Of a stretch of DNA of 64,000 nt, positions 7,495 to 16,461 are shown one piece after another. This DNA is from Chloroflexota bacterium (GTDB lineage: Bacteria; Chloroflexota; UBA6077; FW602-bin22; CADDYW01). Numbering within the stretch: the first letter of the stretch is position 1; the number at the start of each line of letters is the position of its first letter. The notes beneath the pieces are model-generated. The model saw nothing but the letters and a program-made list of their open reading frames with translations. It searched no databases and was not told the DNA's origin. The stretch covers positions 1 through 64,000 of the forward strand of contig CADDYW010000006.1 of NCBI GenBank assembly GCA_902810745.1, read 5' to 3'. The translations under genes and the position numbers were made by a program.

Positions 7495-10173
7495 TCAATC
7501 CCGGCCGGCGCGCCGCCGAAGCTCGCAGAGCCTGGTCAACGCTTCGAGCGGCGTCAGAGTTGTCGGATCCGTCGCGAGCAGATCATTCAGCAGGTCTAAC
7601 GGCGATGGTGGAGCTTCTCCGATACCCGGCAGGGGAAGCTGGACCGTGACGTCCGATTGCTCCAGGTGGCCCGGTCCGGATGCCGCGGTGCCGGTCGCTT
7701 CCAGGTCCCGCAGGATCTCCTCTGCCCGCCGGGTGACGCTCGAGGGCAGGCCAGCCAGACGTGCAACCTGAATGCCGTAGCTACGGTCGGCAGGGCCGGG
7801 GAGCACTCGGCGCAGGAAGATGACCTGACCATCCTCCTCGGCCACGGCCACGTTGAAGACTTCCATGCCATCCATCTCGGTAGCCCAGCGCGCCAACTCG
7901 TGGAAGTGCGTGGCGAAGAGGGTTCGAGCGCCGATCCGTTGTCGAATCTCTTCGATGACGGCGCGAGCGATGGCCAGTCCATCATACGTGCTGGTGCCTC
8001 GCCCGATCTCGTCGAGCACGATCAGGCTGCGAGGTGTCGCGTGGCGGAGGATGCTGGCCGTCTCCACCATCTCGACCATGAATGTGCTTGCTCCGGCCGC
8101 GATGTCGTCCTGCGCTCCGACGCGCGTGAAGATGCGGTCGACCAGCCCGATTCGAGCCTCGCGCGCGGGAACGAAGCTTCCCATCTGGGCCAGGAGCACG
8201 ATCAGCGCGACCTCGCGCAAGTAAGTAGACTTTCCCGCCATATTCGGGCCGGTGAGGACCATGATCTCCCGGTCGCCCGAGTCCAGGTGGCAGTCATTCG
8301 GGATGAACGCGCCCGGTGCGAGATTCGCTTCGACGACCGGATGCCGTGCGTCGCGGATCCAGATTTCGTCCGTGTCGTCAACGACTGGACGGCAGTAGTG
8401 GCGCTCCTGGGCAAGATCAGCCAGTGTCGCGAAGACGTCCAGCCGGGCCAGGGCGTCGGCCAGCCGACGCAGTCGCGTTGCCGACGCGGCCACCTGACGC
8501 AGTAGCTCGGCAAATACCTCCTGCTCCAGCGCCGCGATGCGCTCTTCCGCCCGGATAATCTCGTCCTCCCACGCCTTCAAGCAGGGCGTAACGAAGCGTT
8601 CGGCCTGCACCAGGGTCTGCTTGCGGTGATAATCCGAGGGTACGAGCGGCAGATTGGGGCGAGTGACTTCCAGGTAGTACCCGAACACCTTATTGTAGCC
8701 AACTTTTAGCGACTTGATGCCCGTGCGCTGTCGCTCGACCTGCTCGAGCGTGGCGATCTGGCGTCGGGTCCGAGACGCCGTGAGATACAGCTCGTCCAGC
8801 TCCCGACTGTAACCGGGCGCGACCATCCGACCGTTGCCCGGTGGCGCGACTCCACGGGCGACGAGGTCCACGACGTCCGGGCACGGGTCCAGCGCCGCAA
8901 TTCCGTCGCTCGCCAGGGCGCGGAGGAGGTTTCCGGCTTCGTTGTCGGTGCTGCTCGCCCGGGCAGGAGTGGCGGCCGGCACGTGCGACAGACGATCGAG
9001 CAGATTCCGCAGCCGGTCAACCGCGCGGAGCGCCTCGGCCAGATGCATCAGCTCTCTCGGACTGGCCACGCCCTGGACGATCCGCCCAATCTGCCGTTCC
9101 AGGTCGCCAACGTGTTTGAGCAACCCGCGTATCTGGTCCCGTAGCTCGCCAGCCCCGACGAGGGCCTCGACCGCGTTCAGCCGTGCGTCGATCTCAGCCC
9201 GATCGAGTAGGGGCTTGCCAATCCAGCGGCGCAGAAGGCGGCCGCCCATGGGCGTGCACGTGCGATCCAGGACCGAGAGCAGGCTTCCTTCAATGCGACC
9301 GGTGCGTCCGTTCCGCAGCAGCTCGAGATTGCGGCGAGTGTAGCCATCCAGCACCATGCCATCCTGGCTGGAGTAAACCCGCAGATCTACGAGATTCGAG
9401 AGGAGGCGTCGATTGTTCTCGTCGAGGTAGTGGAGGATGGCACCAGCGGCGCGAATGCCCAGTGGCGCATCGGTGCAGCCGAAACCTTCCAGGGAGAGCA
9501 CGTTGAGCTGAGCACAGAGACGCTCGCGAGCGACGATATCGTCAAAGTGCCAGGACTGGCAGATGGTCTGATGCCCGACCGGCGGAAGGTCGAGGTTCTG
9601 TCCCTCGGGGATCAGTACTTCCGCGGGACCCAGGCGCTCGAGCTCGAGGCGAAGCCGAACGTCGACGTCCGGGCCGTCGAGCTGGGTAACGGCAAACTCA
9701 CCAGTGGTCACGTCGACGTAGGCAAGGCCCACGGCGGCCCGTCCAGGCGCAATGGCGGCCAGGTAATTATTCTCCTTCTCGCGGAGCAAGCCCGGCTCGG
9801 CGAGGGTGCCCGGCGTCACGACCCGGGTGATGATTCGCTCGACGAGGCCAGACCCCGGTGGACTGACCTGCTCCGCCACGGCTACGTGCAGCCCGGCCTC
9901 GAGGAGCTGGGCGAGGTAGTGATCGACGCGCGTGACCGGAACGCCCGCCAGGGGAACACGATCGCCTTTCCCAAACTCCCGCGACGTGAGAGCGATGCCG
10001 CAAATGCGTGAGACCGTCCGCGCATCGTCTTCGAAGGTTTCGAAGAAGTCGCCAAGCTGGAAGAACAGGATGCAGTGTGGATACTGCGCCTTCAGGCTGT
10101 CATATTGTCGGCGCACGGGGGTATCGCGAATGTCGGAGCGAGTCGCACGTGGATCGAAGGAGGACGTCGCCAT
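7495..10173 (-). CDS. mutS: DNA mismatch repair protein MutS
   Basis: 892 aa from the ATG at 10173; a second ATG at 10179 sits directly on its GAGG ribosome site, so the inner one is preferred. The N-terminal mismatch-binding domain has the F-x-E wedge in G-D-F-F-E-T-F near residue 42. The clamp and lever domains follow, then the ABC-type ATPase: Walker A G-P-N-M-A-G-K-S-T near 643 and Walker B L-I-V-L-D-E-I-G-R-G-T-S-T near 721. Length is typical for MutS1. It detects mismatches and recruits the adjacent MutL. A TATAAA at 10294-10299 (complement) may be its -10 box, giving a leader of about 110 bases. Confidence 0.97.
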   Translation of the reverse strand: MATSSFDPRATRSDIRDTPVRRQYDSLKAQYPHCILFFQLGDFFETFEDDARTVSRICGIALTSREFGKGDRVPLAGVPVTRVDHYLAQLLEAGLHVAVAEQVSPPGSGLVERIITRVVTPGTLAEPGLLREKENNYLAAIAPGRAAVGLAYVDVTTGEFAVTQLDGPDVDVRLRLELERLGPAEVLIPEGQNLDLPPVGHQTICQSWHFDDIVARERLCAQLNVLSLEGFGCTDAPLGIRAAGAILHYLDENNRRLLSNLVDLRVYSSQDGMVLDGYTRRNLELLRNGRTGRIEGSLLSVLDRTCTPMGGRLLRRWIGKPLLDRAEIDARLNAVEALVGAGELRDQIRGLLKHVGDLERQIGRIVQGVASPRELMHLAEALRAVDRLRNLLDRLSHVPAATPARASSTDNEAGNLLRALASDGIAALDPCPDVVDLVARGVAPPGNGRMVAPGYSRELDELYLTASRTRRQIATLEQVERQRTGIKSLKVGYNKVFGYYLEVTRPNLPLVPSDYHRKQTLVQAERFVTPCLKAWEDEIIRAEERIAALEQEVFAELLRQVAASATRLRRLADALARLDVFATLADLAQERHYCRPVVDDTDEIWIRDARHPVVEANLAPGAFIPNDCHLDSGDREIMVLTGPNMAGKSTYLREVALIVLLAQMGSFVPAREARIGLVDRIFTRVGAQDDIAAGASTFMVEMVETASILRHATPRSLIVLDEIGRGTSTYDGLAIARAVIEEIRQRIGARTLFATHFHELARWATEMDGMEVFNVAVAEEDGQVIFLRRVLPGPADRSYGIQVARLAGLPSSVTRRAEEILRDLEATGTAASGPGHLEQSDVTVQLPLPGIGEAPPSPLDLLNDLLATDPTTLTPLEALTRLCELRRRAGRD

Positions 10174-10402
10174 CTGCATCCTCGCATTGTGCAGTCGGAT
10201 CGGGTGAAGAGATGACTGGCGTGGGCGACGAGTCCGGCACGCGGCGAGGCGAGCAGCCCTGAAGTCCGACCCGCCGCCCGAATGTTATGGCAATTTATAG
10301 CACTCCGGCGCTCCTGGAGTCCAGTGCTTGAGCGGTCCGGTACGCGAGCGCCGCTCCCAGGGCCCAGGAAGCTGGGGCAGCTCGGGTCGAGCAGCGGCGC
10401 GC

Positions 10403-10918
10403 TTACCACCAGAAGTCGAAGTCGAGGGGCTGCACCTCCAGCATCTTGTACCGACCCGCGTGGAAGAGAAGCGGCGGCTGATGCCCGCTCGAGCTCAGAT
10501 GGCGAACGCGACCGATGTACAGGGTGTGGTCGCCCGCAGGGTGGATATCGACCAGGCGGCAGGTGAGGTGCGCGATGGCACCCTCGATCAGCGGAAGGCC
10601 ATCCCGCCAGGTGAATGCAACCTCCAGATCCTCCTGGGGACGGCCCCCGAAGTGGCGGGACAGCGGCTCCTGATCGCGGGCCAGGATGCTTACCCCGTAG
10701 GCGCCGGCTCGCGGAAGGATCTCGTGCATGCGGCTGCGCCGATCGACCGAGACCAGTACCAGCGGTGGATCCAGCGAGACCGAGACGAAGGCGTTCGCGG
10801 TCATGCAGTGTGGAGTGTCCACGTCCAGTGCGGACACGATCACGACGCCGGTGGCGAAGCTGCCCAGCACCCTGCGAAATTCTTGCGCATCGACCGCCGG
10901 ATCTTCAGCCTGCTCCAT
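10403..10918 (-). CDS. hpaC: Flavin reductase, small component of the HpaB monooxygenase
   Basis: 171 aa, a flavin-reductase-like FMN-binding domain: F-A-T-G-V-V-I-V-S near the start, M-T-A-N-A-F-V-S-V-S-L-D-P-P (flavin binding) and G-D-H-T-L-Y-I-G-R-V near the end. It would reduce FAD/FMN with NAD(P)H and hand it to the HpaB-type oxygenase encoded upstream. The start at 10918 has GGAGGG four bases before it; the longer open frame to 11101 overlaps the dioxygenase gene and is not credible. It lies 22 bases after the dioxygenase gene. The hpaC name is by context; riboflavin or other partner use is possible. Confidence 0.8.
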   Translation of the reverse strand: MEQAEDPAVDAQEFRRVLGSFATGVVIVSALDVDTPHCMTANAFVSVSLDPPLVLVSVDRRSRMHEILPRAGAYGVSILARDQEPLSRHFGGRPQEDLEVAFTWRDGLPLIEGAIAHLTCRLVDIHPAGDHTLYIGRVRHLSSSGHQPPLLFHAGRYKMLEVQPLDFDFWW

Positions 10919-10940
10919 CGCACCCTCCGACGAACCGCGC

Positions 10941-11942
10941 TTACAGTGGATCGAACACCGGAATTTTCCGCAGATCCTCCCTCGCAACCTGGAGCGTCGG
11001 CGTGCCGTAGCTGTGGAAGCTCTCGGGCAGACGCAGACCCCAGGCCTGCCCCCGCGCGCGCTCGGCCTGTGTCCAGACGATCGGCTCCCAATCGGGAGCA
11101 AAGATCAGGTAGCCGCTGGAGAAGATCTCGACGCGGTTTCCACCCGGCTCGTAGACGTAGACGAAGAATGCCTGGGTGATGGCGTGCTTGGAGGGCCCCG
11201 TCTCGATGAATATGTCGTTCTCGAGAAAAATATCCGCGGCTCGCAGCACATCCTCGCGGTTATCAACCCAGTAGGCGATGTGGTGCAGGCGACCGCGTGC
11301 GCGCGTCGCGTCGAGGGTATAGGCAATGTCGTGGACGAGGGGAGTGACGCTGATCCAGGCGGCGGCCTCGGTCCTATCATCGAGGATGACGTGCTCACGC
11401 AGACGAAAGCCGAGGCATTCCTGCATGAATGCCCGGTTCGGTGTCACCTCCGAGCAGAGCAAGTTGACGTGATCGATGCGCCGAACGCTCACGCCGACGG
11501 CCGGGTAGCGCTGCGGCTGATTCTTCAGCCTGGGGCGCTGATCCTCGGACGCACGATAGTGCTCGGCGTCGTAGTAGATCTCCATCAGGTGTCCGTCAGG
11601 ATCGGTAAAGCGATAGGCGGCACCGTGGCCCACATCGCCGTCGATCCAGCCGATACCGCGGCCGGCCGCCTCCAGCGCCCGCGCGCGCCGCTGGAGCGCC
11701 TGGGGGCTGACGGTGCGCCAGGCGACGTGTGCCACCCCGCCCTGTGGATGCTCGGTCAGCTTGAGCGTGTGGCGCTCGTAATCACCCCAGGCGCGCAGGT
11801 AAACGGACTGGCCTTCGCGCGTCGTCTCGGTCATCCCAAGGACGTTCGTGAAGAATCGCAGGCTCTCATCGGGCTTTGGCGTCAGGAGCTCGACGTGCCC
11901 CAGGTGAGCAACGTCCTGAATGGGCTCTGGTTGATCGGTCAT
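10941..11942 (-). CDS. hpaD: Extradiol ring-cleavage dioxygenase (HpaD-like)
   Basis: 333 aa with two vicinal-oxygen-chelate (glyoxalase-fold) modules. The C-terminal module holds the metal triad: His in I-D-H-V-N-L-L, His in L-H-H-I-A-Y-W and Glu in N-R-V-E-I-F. This arrangement and the length match type I extradiol enzymes such as 3,4-dihydroxyphenylacetate 2,3-dioxygenase, which open a catechol ring beside the hydroxyls using Fe or Mn. It sits between the hydroxylase and its reductase, so the likely substrate is the catechol made by HpaB. GAGGAG lies eight bases before the ATG. Exact substrate is inferred from context. Confidence 0.82.
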   Translation of the reverse strand: MTDQPEPIQDVAHLGHVELLTPKPDESLRFFTNVLGMTETTREGQSVYLRAWGDYERHTLKLTEHPQGGVAHVAWRTVSPQALQRRARALEAAGRGIGWIDGDVGHGAAYRFTDPDGHLMEIYYDAEHYRASEDQRPRLKNQPQRYPAVGVSVRRIDHVNLLCSEVTPNRAFMQECLGFRLREHVILDDRTEAAAWISVTPLVHDIAYTLDATRARGRLHHIAYWVDNREDVLRAADIFLENDIFIETGPSKHAITQAFFVYVYEPGGNRVEIFSSGYLIFAPDWEPIVWTQAERARGQAWGLRLPESFHSYGTPTLQVAREDLRKIPVFDPL

Positions 11943-12030
11943 CGCAGCATCTCCTCAACGCAAAACGCAAACCGTAATGATGTCCGTGCGACTCCGCGTG
12001 CAACCACTCTTCCGTTGTGCGTATTCCGTT

Positions 12031-13587
12031 TCACGTTTCGCTCTTTGCTTCGAACGTCCAGGTTGGCGATGTCCAGCCGTTGAGATCGTAATCCTGCATA
12101 CAGCGATCGGCAAATGCCTTGAATGCGTCCAGCTGCCTGGTCGACCGCGCGACATTCACCAGATCGAGCCGGACCTGCTCGTTGTTGCCGGAGTAGTTCC
12201 GCTCATAGAGCTCGTGGCGTGATCCGAACTCGGTGCCGATCGCGTCCCAGATCAGCTTGAAGAGCTTGATGCGGGCCTCGGCCGAGCTGTCGGAGCCCCG
12301 ATAGAAGCGATCGATCAACGGACGCAGCTCGGCGTTCTGGAGGTCGCGATAGCTGGAGGGAACGACTAGCGGGCTCGCGCCGAGATAGGTCTCGAACAGG
12401 TCTTTGATCGCAACCCAGCACTGCGTGGCAAAGAGACGAAGCGTTGCCGCGTTCTCGGCCTTGGGAATGACACTCTTGCCCGGTCCCGGCTGTGGGTCGA
12501 GGCACATCGCCGTCGTCAGTGCCCAGATCAGGTTTCGCCAGGCGATGACCTCGCCAAGCGCGACCTGGACGCCTCGGAACTCGTCAGTTCCGTTCGCACT
12601 GATTCCCTTGGCGAAGAGCCCGGTCATGAAATCCAGCTTTACGCCAAGCCGTGTGCCAGACTGCAGGTTGTAGCGGCTGAGGAACCCGGACTGGCGATAG
12701 AACGAGTTCGCCCGCTCGACGTCGCGATACACCAGCACGTTCTCCCAGGGGATGAACGCGTCGTCGAACAGCAGGACGGCGTCGTTCTCGTCGAAGCGGC
12801 TCGAGAGCGGGTTGTCGAACGGACTGTGGGCTCGGCCTTCGTAGGACGCGCGGCAGAGCAGCTTCACCCCCCGAGTATCCATTGGCGCAATGAAGACCAG
12901 TGCAAAATCCTCCGCCTTTCCCTTCTCGAGCTGCGCGGCACTGTTCTGCGCCACGAACGTGGCGTGGGTGAGCGCGGAGCCGGTCGCGAGCATCTTCGCC
13001 CCGCTGACGACGATGCCTCCATCGGTTTCGCGGACGACGTGGACGAACACGTCGGCGACCTCGTGCACCGGCTTCTTCCGGTCGACTGGCGGGTTCACCA
13101 GCACGTGATTCAGGAACAGCCCGCGCGAGGCGTAGCGTTTGTACCAGGCGAGGGCATTGGAGTCGAACGGGGCGTAAAACGACGGGTCCGCGCCGAGCGA
13201 CGCCATGAACGCGGCCTTGTAGTCGGGCGTGCGCCCCATGAAGCCGTAGCTGAGCCGCGCCCAGGCTGCCATGGCATCGCGGGCCTGGAGGAGCTCCTGC
13301 GCGGTGCGGCTTGGCGCGAAGAAACGGTGGGTGCGAATGCCGTAGTCGTCCACGATGGTCAGGAGGTCGCGCTGCGTCGGGTCGTGCAGCGTGTCGTACA
13401 GTCGGGCGATCGACCGCGCCGCGTTGCGAAAGGCGGGGTGCGTGGTGACGTCCTCGACCCGCTCGCCATAGATATAGACCTGACGCGCGTCGCGCAGGCT
13501 GTCGAGGTAGTCCGTGGCGGTCATCAGGTCATCAGTCTCGGCCGCATCAGGCATCGTCGAGACCGTGTCCGTGGGAATCTTCATCAC
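12031..13587 (-). CDS. hpaB: 4-hydroxyphenylacetate 3-monooxygenase, oxygenase component
   Basis: 518 aa, full family length. Recognisable segments are Y-L-D-S-L-R-D-A-R-Q-V-Y-I-Y-G-E-R-V at the N-terminus, G-R-T-P-D-Y-K-A-A-F near residue 110 and G-G-I-V-V-S-G-A-K-M-L-A-T-G-S-A near 200, typical of the HpaB/PvcC FADH2-dependent hydroxylases. It adds a hydroxyl ortho to the phenol OH. First gene of hpaB-hpaD-hpaC on the minus strand. Two start codons are adjacent (GTG 13587, ATG 13584), with AAGGA upstream. No later pathway genes (isomerase, hydratase, aldolase) are present, so they must be elsewhere or the substrate differs. Confidence 0.88.
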   Translation of the reverse strand: MMKIPTDTVSTMPDAAETDDLMTATDYLDSLRDARQVYIYGERVEDVTTHPAFRNAARSIARLYDTLHDPTQRDLLTIVDDYGIRTHRFFAPSRTAQELLQARDAMAAWARLSYGFMGRTPDYKAAFMASLGADPSFYAPFDSNALAWYKRYASRGLFLNHVLVNPPVDRKKPVHEVADVFVHVVRETDGGIVVSGAKMLATGSALTHATFVAQNSAAQLEKGKAEDFALVFIAPMDTRGVKLLCRASYEGRAHSPFDNPLSSRFDENDAVLLFDDAFIPWENVLVYRDVERANSFYRQSGFLSRYNLQSGTRLGVKLDFMTGLFAKGISANGTDEFRGVQVALGEVIAWRNLIWALTTAMCLDPQPGPGKSVIPKAENAATLRLFATQCWVAIKDLFETYLGASPLVVPSSYRDLQNAELRPLIDRFYRGSDSSAEARIKLFKLIWDAIGTEFGSRHELYERNYSGNNEQVRLDLVNVARSTRQLDAFKAFADRCMQDYDLNGWTSPTWTFEAKSET

Positions 13588-13836
13588 TCACCATCCTTTC
13601 CATCGGCCCTCGTCCGTCGCCGTCACCGAGTGCAGTGGCAATTCTAGTCCCCTATTGTATACCAGCGCATGTTTCCGAGGGACGGTTCCAGTTGCTACAA
13701 TCAGCCACGCAGCAGTCCAGGGGGCCCAATCGTGGATGAGCAGCCCTCGAAGACGTCGACGCGCACACTGCCCCCGCGCGACCGCTCACGAGGGGGGAGC
13801 ATCTGCTGATCGTCGGAAGGAGATGCGGGAAGACCA

Positions 13837-14871
13837 ATGATCAAGGTCGGAATCGTTGGCTACGGCTTTGCCGGTCGGGGATTTCACGCCTACCTGATTG
13901 GTCGGGTACCGGAGCTCGAGCTGGTGGCCGTTGCAACGCGCTCGCCCGAGCGACGTGCCCAGGCCGAGCGCGAGCACGGCGTGGCGACTTACGCTAGCCT
14001 GGAAGAGCTCCTGGAGCGATCCGACTGCGAGCTTGTCGTGCTGGCGACACCGCATTCGACTCACGCGGCGCTTGCCTGTCAGGCGATGAATGCTGGACGG
14101 CACGTCGTCGTGGACAAGGTCATGTGTCTCTCGGCCGCGGAGGCGGATGCGATGATCGAGGCAAGCCGCCGAAAGCGGGTCCTGCTCAGCGTGTTTCACA
14201 ATCGACGCTGGGATTGGGATTTCCTCACCGTCAAGAAAGTCCTGGAGGAAGGTCTCCTGGGTGCTCCGTTTCTCTTCGAGACGGCGGTGGTGAGCTATCG
14301 ACCGCCACGCGGCTGGCGTGCCGATCCGGGGGCCAGTGGTGGCATCCTCTACGACTGGGGCGCCCACCTGATCGATCATGCCCTTCAGCTCGTGCCCGGC
14401 CCGGTCCGCGCGGTGACCTGCGACGTGCAGTACCGCGGCTGGGGTTCCGAGATCGGCAGCTACGCGCGTCTGCTGCTGCGCTTTGCCTCTGGCGTGCTCT
14501 ACAGCATCGAGATCGGCAACCTGGTGCGAATCGACAAGCCACGCTGGCTGATTCTCGGGGAGCGCGGCTCGCTGATCAAGTACGGTCTTGATCCCCAGGA
14601 GCGGGCGATGCTCGCCGGTAATATCGAGGCCGCGACCGAGGATCCGGCGCATCGCGCGCGTATCCGCACCGATCTCAATGGACTGCCGGCCGAGATGGTC
14701 GTCGAGAGCGTGCGAGGCGATTGGACCGGCTACTATCGGAACGTCGCCGACGCGCTCGCGGGCCGCGCGCCGCTAGAAGTGAAGCCAGAGCAGGTCCGCC
14801 GGGCGATGGCGGTTTTTGACGCGGCTATGCGCTCGGCCCGCACCGGCGAGACGGTGCTGAGTGCGATCTGA
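13837..14871 (+). CDS. Gfo/Idh/MocA-family NAD(P)-dependent oxidoreductase
   Basis: 344 aa. N-terminal Rossmann fold with V-G-I-V-G-Y-G-F-A-G-R-G; the usual E-K-P motif near residue 95 is replaced by D-K-V-M. The C-terminal domain has the family pattern G-G-I-L-Y-D-W-G-A-H-L-I-D-H, whose His/Asp residues bind substrate. Such enzymes oxidise or reduce sugar and inositol derivatives. It converges with ino1; a link to inositol is possible but unproven. A TACAAT at 13696-13701 with a weak -35 may be its promoter. Confidence 0.82.
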   Translation: MIKVGIVGYGFAGRGFHAYLIGRVPELELVAVATRSPERRAQAEREHGVATYASLEELLERSDCELVVLATPHSTHAALACQAMNAGRHVVVDKVMCLSAAEADAMIEASRRKRVLLSVFHNRRWDWDFLTVKKVLEEGLLGAPFLFETAVVSYRPPRGWRADPGASGGILYDWGAHLIDHALQLVPGPVRAVTCDVQYRGWGSEIGSYARLLLRFASGVLYSIEIGNLVRIDKPRWLILGERGSLIKYGLDPQERAMLAGNIEAATEDPAHRARIRTDLNGLPAEMVVESVRGDWTGYYRNVADALAGRAPLEVKPEQVRRAMAVFDAAMRSARTGETVLSAI

Positions 14872-14959
14872 TGTCGTGTCGGCGCGTTGCCATCTGTTGT
14901 TGCGTTCAATAAACTATCAAGGCCGTGCTCCGCGACATCACCACGACGGTCCACCGGGC

Positions 14960-16051
14960 TCATCCCGCCGCAGCGTGGCCGCCGATGAACTCTTCCACCA
15001 GACGTACCGCCTCGCTGTCGCTGAACTGGCGCGGCGGCGACTTCATAAAGTACGCCGAGGGCCCAAGGAGCACGCCTCCCATCTTCCGGTCGAGGGCCAG
15101 CTTCGCGCAGCGCACCGCGTCGATGACCACCCCCGCCGAATTCGGCGAGTCCCAGACCTCCAGCTTTAGCTCGACGTTGAGTGGGACACCACCAAAGGTG
15201 CGCCCCTCCATCCGAATGTAGCACCACTTCCGATCCTCGAGCCAGGGCACGTAGTCGCTGGGTCCCACGTGGACGTTTTCCTCGCCCAGATCGTAGTCTA
15301 GCTGGGACGTGACCGCGTTGGTCTTGGAGATCTTCTTCGACTCGAGGCGACCGCGCTCGAGCATATTGTAGAAATCGGTATTGCCACCGAAGTTCAGCTG
15401 ATAAGTCCGCTCGAGCTTCACCCCGCGATCGCGAAAAAGTCGGGTGAGCACCCGGTGAACGATCGTTGCGCCGACCTGCGACTTGATGTCGTCGCCGATG
15501 ATCGGAAGACCGCGCTCGGCGAAGCGCTGCTGCCACGCAGCGTTGCTGGCGATGAAGACCGGCACGCAGTTGACAAACGCGCAACCAGCATCGAGCGCCT
15601 GCTGGGCATACCAGCGGACTGCCTCCTCGCTCCCCACGGGCAGGTAGTTGACGAGCACGTCGGTCCGGGTGTCCCGCAGCACCTCGGCGACGCAGACCGG
15701 GTCCTCTGGCGCGGGCGTGACGACGCTCGACAGGTAAGCGCCGATGCCATCGAAGGTGGGACCGCGCTGGACCGGTACCCCAAGGGGAGGGACCGTGGCG
15801 AAGCGATAGGTGTTGTTGGGCGGAGAAAAGATCGCCTCGCTCAGATCCTTTCCCACCTTGTTCTGATCGACGTCGAAAGCGGCGGTAAACTCGATGTCCC
15901 TCACGTGATAGCCGCCGAGATCGACGTGCATGAGCCCGGGGACAAACTGCTCCTCCGGAGCGTGACGGTAGTATTCGACCCCCTGAACCAGCGCGGACGC
16001 GCAGTTCCCAACCCCAGTGATTGCGACTCGCACCTTGTCGGCCACGGACAT
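14960..16051 (-). CDS. ino1: myo-Inositol-1-phosphate synthase
   Basis: 363 aa, the short (actinobacterial/archaeal) form. The NAD-binding motif is [13 protein letters not shown] near residue 10. Conserved later segments include [22 protein letters not shown] and [11 protein letters not shown], with active-site Lys residues. It converts glucose 6-phosphate to inositol 1-phosphate for phospholipids or inositol-based thiols and solutes. The ATG at 16051 has AAAGGAG directly upstream; the open frame to 16129 has no such site. No phosphatase or inositol-lipid gene is adjacent. Confidence 0.93.
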   Translation of the reverse strand: MSVADKVRVAITGVGNCASALVQGVEYYRHAPEEQFVPGLMHVDLGGYHVRDIEFTAAFDVDQNKVGKDLSEAIFSPPNNTYRFATVPPLGVPVQRGPTFDGIGAYLSSVVTPAPEDPVCVAEVLRDTRTDVLVNYLPVGSEEAVRWYAQQALDAGCAFVNCVPVFIASNAAWQQRFAERGLPIIGDDIKSQVGATIVHRVLTRLFRDRGVKLERTYQLNFGGNTDFYNMLERGRLESKKISKTNAVTSQLDYDLGEENVHVGPSDYVPWLEDRKWCYIRMEGRTFGGVPLNVELKLEVWDSPNSAGVVIDAVRCAKLALDRKMGGVLLGPSAYFMKSPPRQFSDSEAVRLVEEFIGGHAAAG

Positions 16052-16461
16052 GGACTCCTTTGTAGAATCGTCATACTTTCTGATCTGGAGAGGCGCCCGG
16101 AGGGATTCTCCAGCCATCCGAAGCAGCACTCTCGCCAGCCCAGCTCACCCAGGTCACTCGCTCCCTCGGCGTCATCTGGAAGCGACCCATGCCCTTCGGT
16201 CGTCTGACATCTTCTCACAAAGAAGTGGCAGATGGAAGTCACTCCGTCGGCCATCTCCGGGACTCTTCCAGCGATGCGACGAGAGCCCGGACGGTGTCGA
16301 TTCCCTGGCGTCCTGGCCGTGCCGGCCGCGAGCGTGGTTGCGGACGTGCGTGCCGCGTGGAAGGTGGCTTGACGCCTCGACGCAGCGATCCGTAGAATGC
16401 AGCAGAGAGGGGGAACCGGTTTCGCGTCGTCGGTTCGTATCGTCGGAGGAGGGGGCCGCCC
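16052..16461. other. Divergent intergenic region between ino1 and the aroD fusion
   Basis: 410 bases. It contains the aroD-fusion promoter at 16369-16398 and, in the ino1 leader, a 7-base perfect stem (16085-16091 with 16107-16113) around a 15-base loop. I see no protein-coding frame with a ribosome site, and no recognisable riboswitch. Confidence 0.4.
16369..16398 (+). promoter_or_regulatory. Promoter of the aroD-fusion gene
   Basis: -35 TTGACG (16369-16374), an 18-base spacer and -10 TAGAAT (16393-16398). The start would be near 16405, about 57 bases before the GTG start. Confidence 0.6.

Noticed and set aside
11943-12030. AACGC/AAAACGCAAA-like short repeats near 11960 and 17510
   Set aside because: The shared pieces are about 9-10 bases and not otherwise aligned, so a repeat family cannot be claimed from two sites.
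10728-12083. A 451-codon plus-strand open frame
   Set aside because: It is antisense to the hpaD and hpaC genes, whose catalytic motifs are clear; long antisense frames are common at this GC content.
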